From Bacteroidota bacterium (GTDB taxonomy: Bacteria > Bacteroidota > Bacteroidia > Bacteroidales > Paludibacteraceae): 6,180 bases of DNA. Where the stretch lies: contig JAFNAU010000238.1 in the NCBI GenBank assembly GCA_017860335.1, forward strand, positions 1-6,180. The letters run 5' to 3'. The notes below the pieces were generated by a model. The model saw only the letters and a program-made list of their open reading frames with translations. It made no database searches and was not told the DNA's origin. Both the position numbers and the translations under genes were made by a program. Shown in pieces: positions 5,912 through 6,180 of the stretch (its first letter is position 1; each line of letters opens with the position of its first letter).

Positions 5912-6180
5912 ATGAACAATTACCGATCTTCTTTTTTCTCAAACATACCTCCGATTGTTAAAAATATACTAGCCATTAATGTTGTATTGTTTGTGGCTTC
6001 AGTCCTGCTTCCGGGAATTCTGGAACGCCGTGGCATCAGCGTCGATTTGAACGATGTGATGGGCATGCACTACTTCGCTTCCCAGAAGTTTAATCCGGCT
6101 CAGATGATTACTTATATGTTCATGCACGGTTCATTTTCACATATATTTTTCAATATGTTCGCCGTGTACATGTTTGGCGG
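5912..6180 (+). CDS. Rhomboid-family intramembrane serine protease, N-terminal part
   Basis: Rhomboids are polytopic inner-membrane serine proteases that cleave membrane-spanning substrates near the bilayer surface. Only the first 89 residues are present; the gene runs off the right edge. A short N-terminal tail is followed by a first membrane segment (about residues 16-37, VKNILAINVVLFVAS). Then comes the L1 region and MITYMFMHGSFSHIFFNMFAVYMFG at the edge; HIFFN at 77-81 matches the HxxxN of rhomboids (His150/Asn154 in E. coli GlpG), which stabilises the oxyanion. The catalytic GxSG serine and partner His lie beyond the window, so activity cannot be judged. The ATG at 5912 is the first in frame after a stop at 5897-5899. 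It is divergent from HU across a 256-bp AT-rich gap that holds promoters for both; the natural substrate is unknown. Confidence 0.92.
   Translation, partial: MNNYRSSFFSNIPPIVKNILAINVVLFVASVLLPGILERRGISVDLNDVMGMHYFASQKFNPAQMITYMFMHGSFSHIFFNMFAVYMFG

Overview
The window reads as chromosomal DNA of a Bacteroidota (Bacteroidetes) bacterium, most likely Bacteroidales or a relative. The support is AT-rich intergenic DNA, promoters of the Bacteroidota type (-7 box TAnnTTTG, in places with a -33 TTTG/TTG about 20 nt upstream), no clear Shine-Dalgarno sequences before the starts examined, and protein types typical of the phylum. No mobile element, CRISPR array, phage gene or RNA gene was found.

Layout, left to right. 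(1) The C-terminal end of a type IA topoisomerase (DNA topoisomerase III, topB family) on +, split by an internal deletion with frameshift. (2) A 235-bp convergent intergenic region holding a cluster of degenerate 15-16 bp repeats bounded by a long, nearly perfect inverted repeat. (3) On -, a secreted glycoside-hydrolase-like (GHL10/DUF187) protein with a C-terminal fibronectin-III-like domain. (4) A divergent promoter region. (5) On +, prmC, the glutamine methyltransferase for release factors, which has lost about 40 residues including SAM-binding motif I. (6) A pair of converging terminators. (7) On -, an intact argS (arginyl-tRNA synthetase). (8) On -, an HU-type DNA-binding protein with its own promoter and terminator. 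(9) On +, the N-terminal third or so of a rhomboid intramembrane protease, cut by the window end.

The genes do not form one operon: each appears to be transcribed on its own, and promoters or -7 boxes could be placed for GHL10, prmC, argS, HU and the rhomboid gene. Housekeeping functions dominate (translation through ArgS and PrmC, nucleoid structure through HU, DNA topology through topoisomerase III), with two envelope-related proteins (GHL10, rhomboid).

No complete novel system is visible. Two things stand out: the undescribed-looking repeat cluster with its long inverted repeat at 622-853, and two independent internal deletions in otherwise well-preserved + strand genes. The deletions could be real recent mutations or assembly errors, and raw reads would decide.
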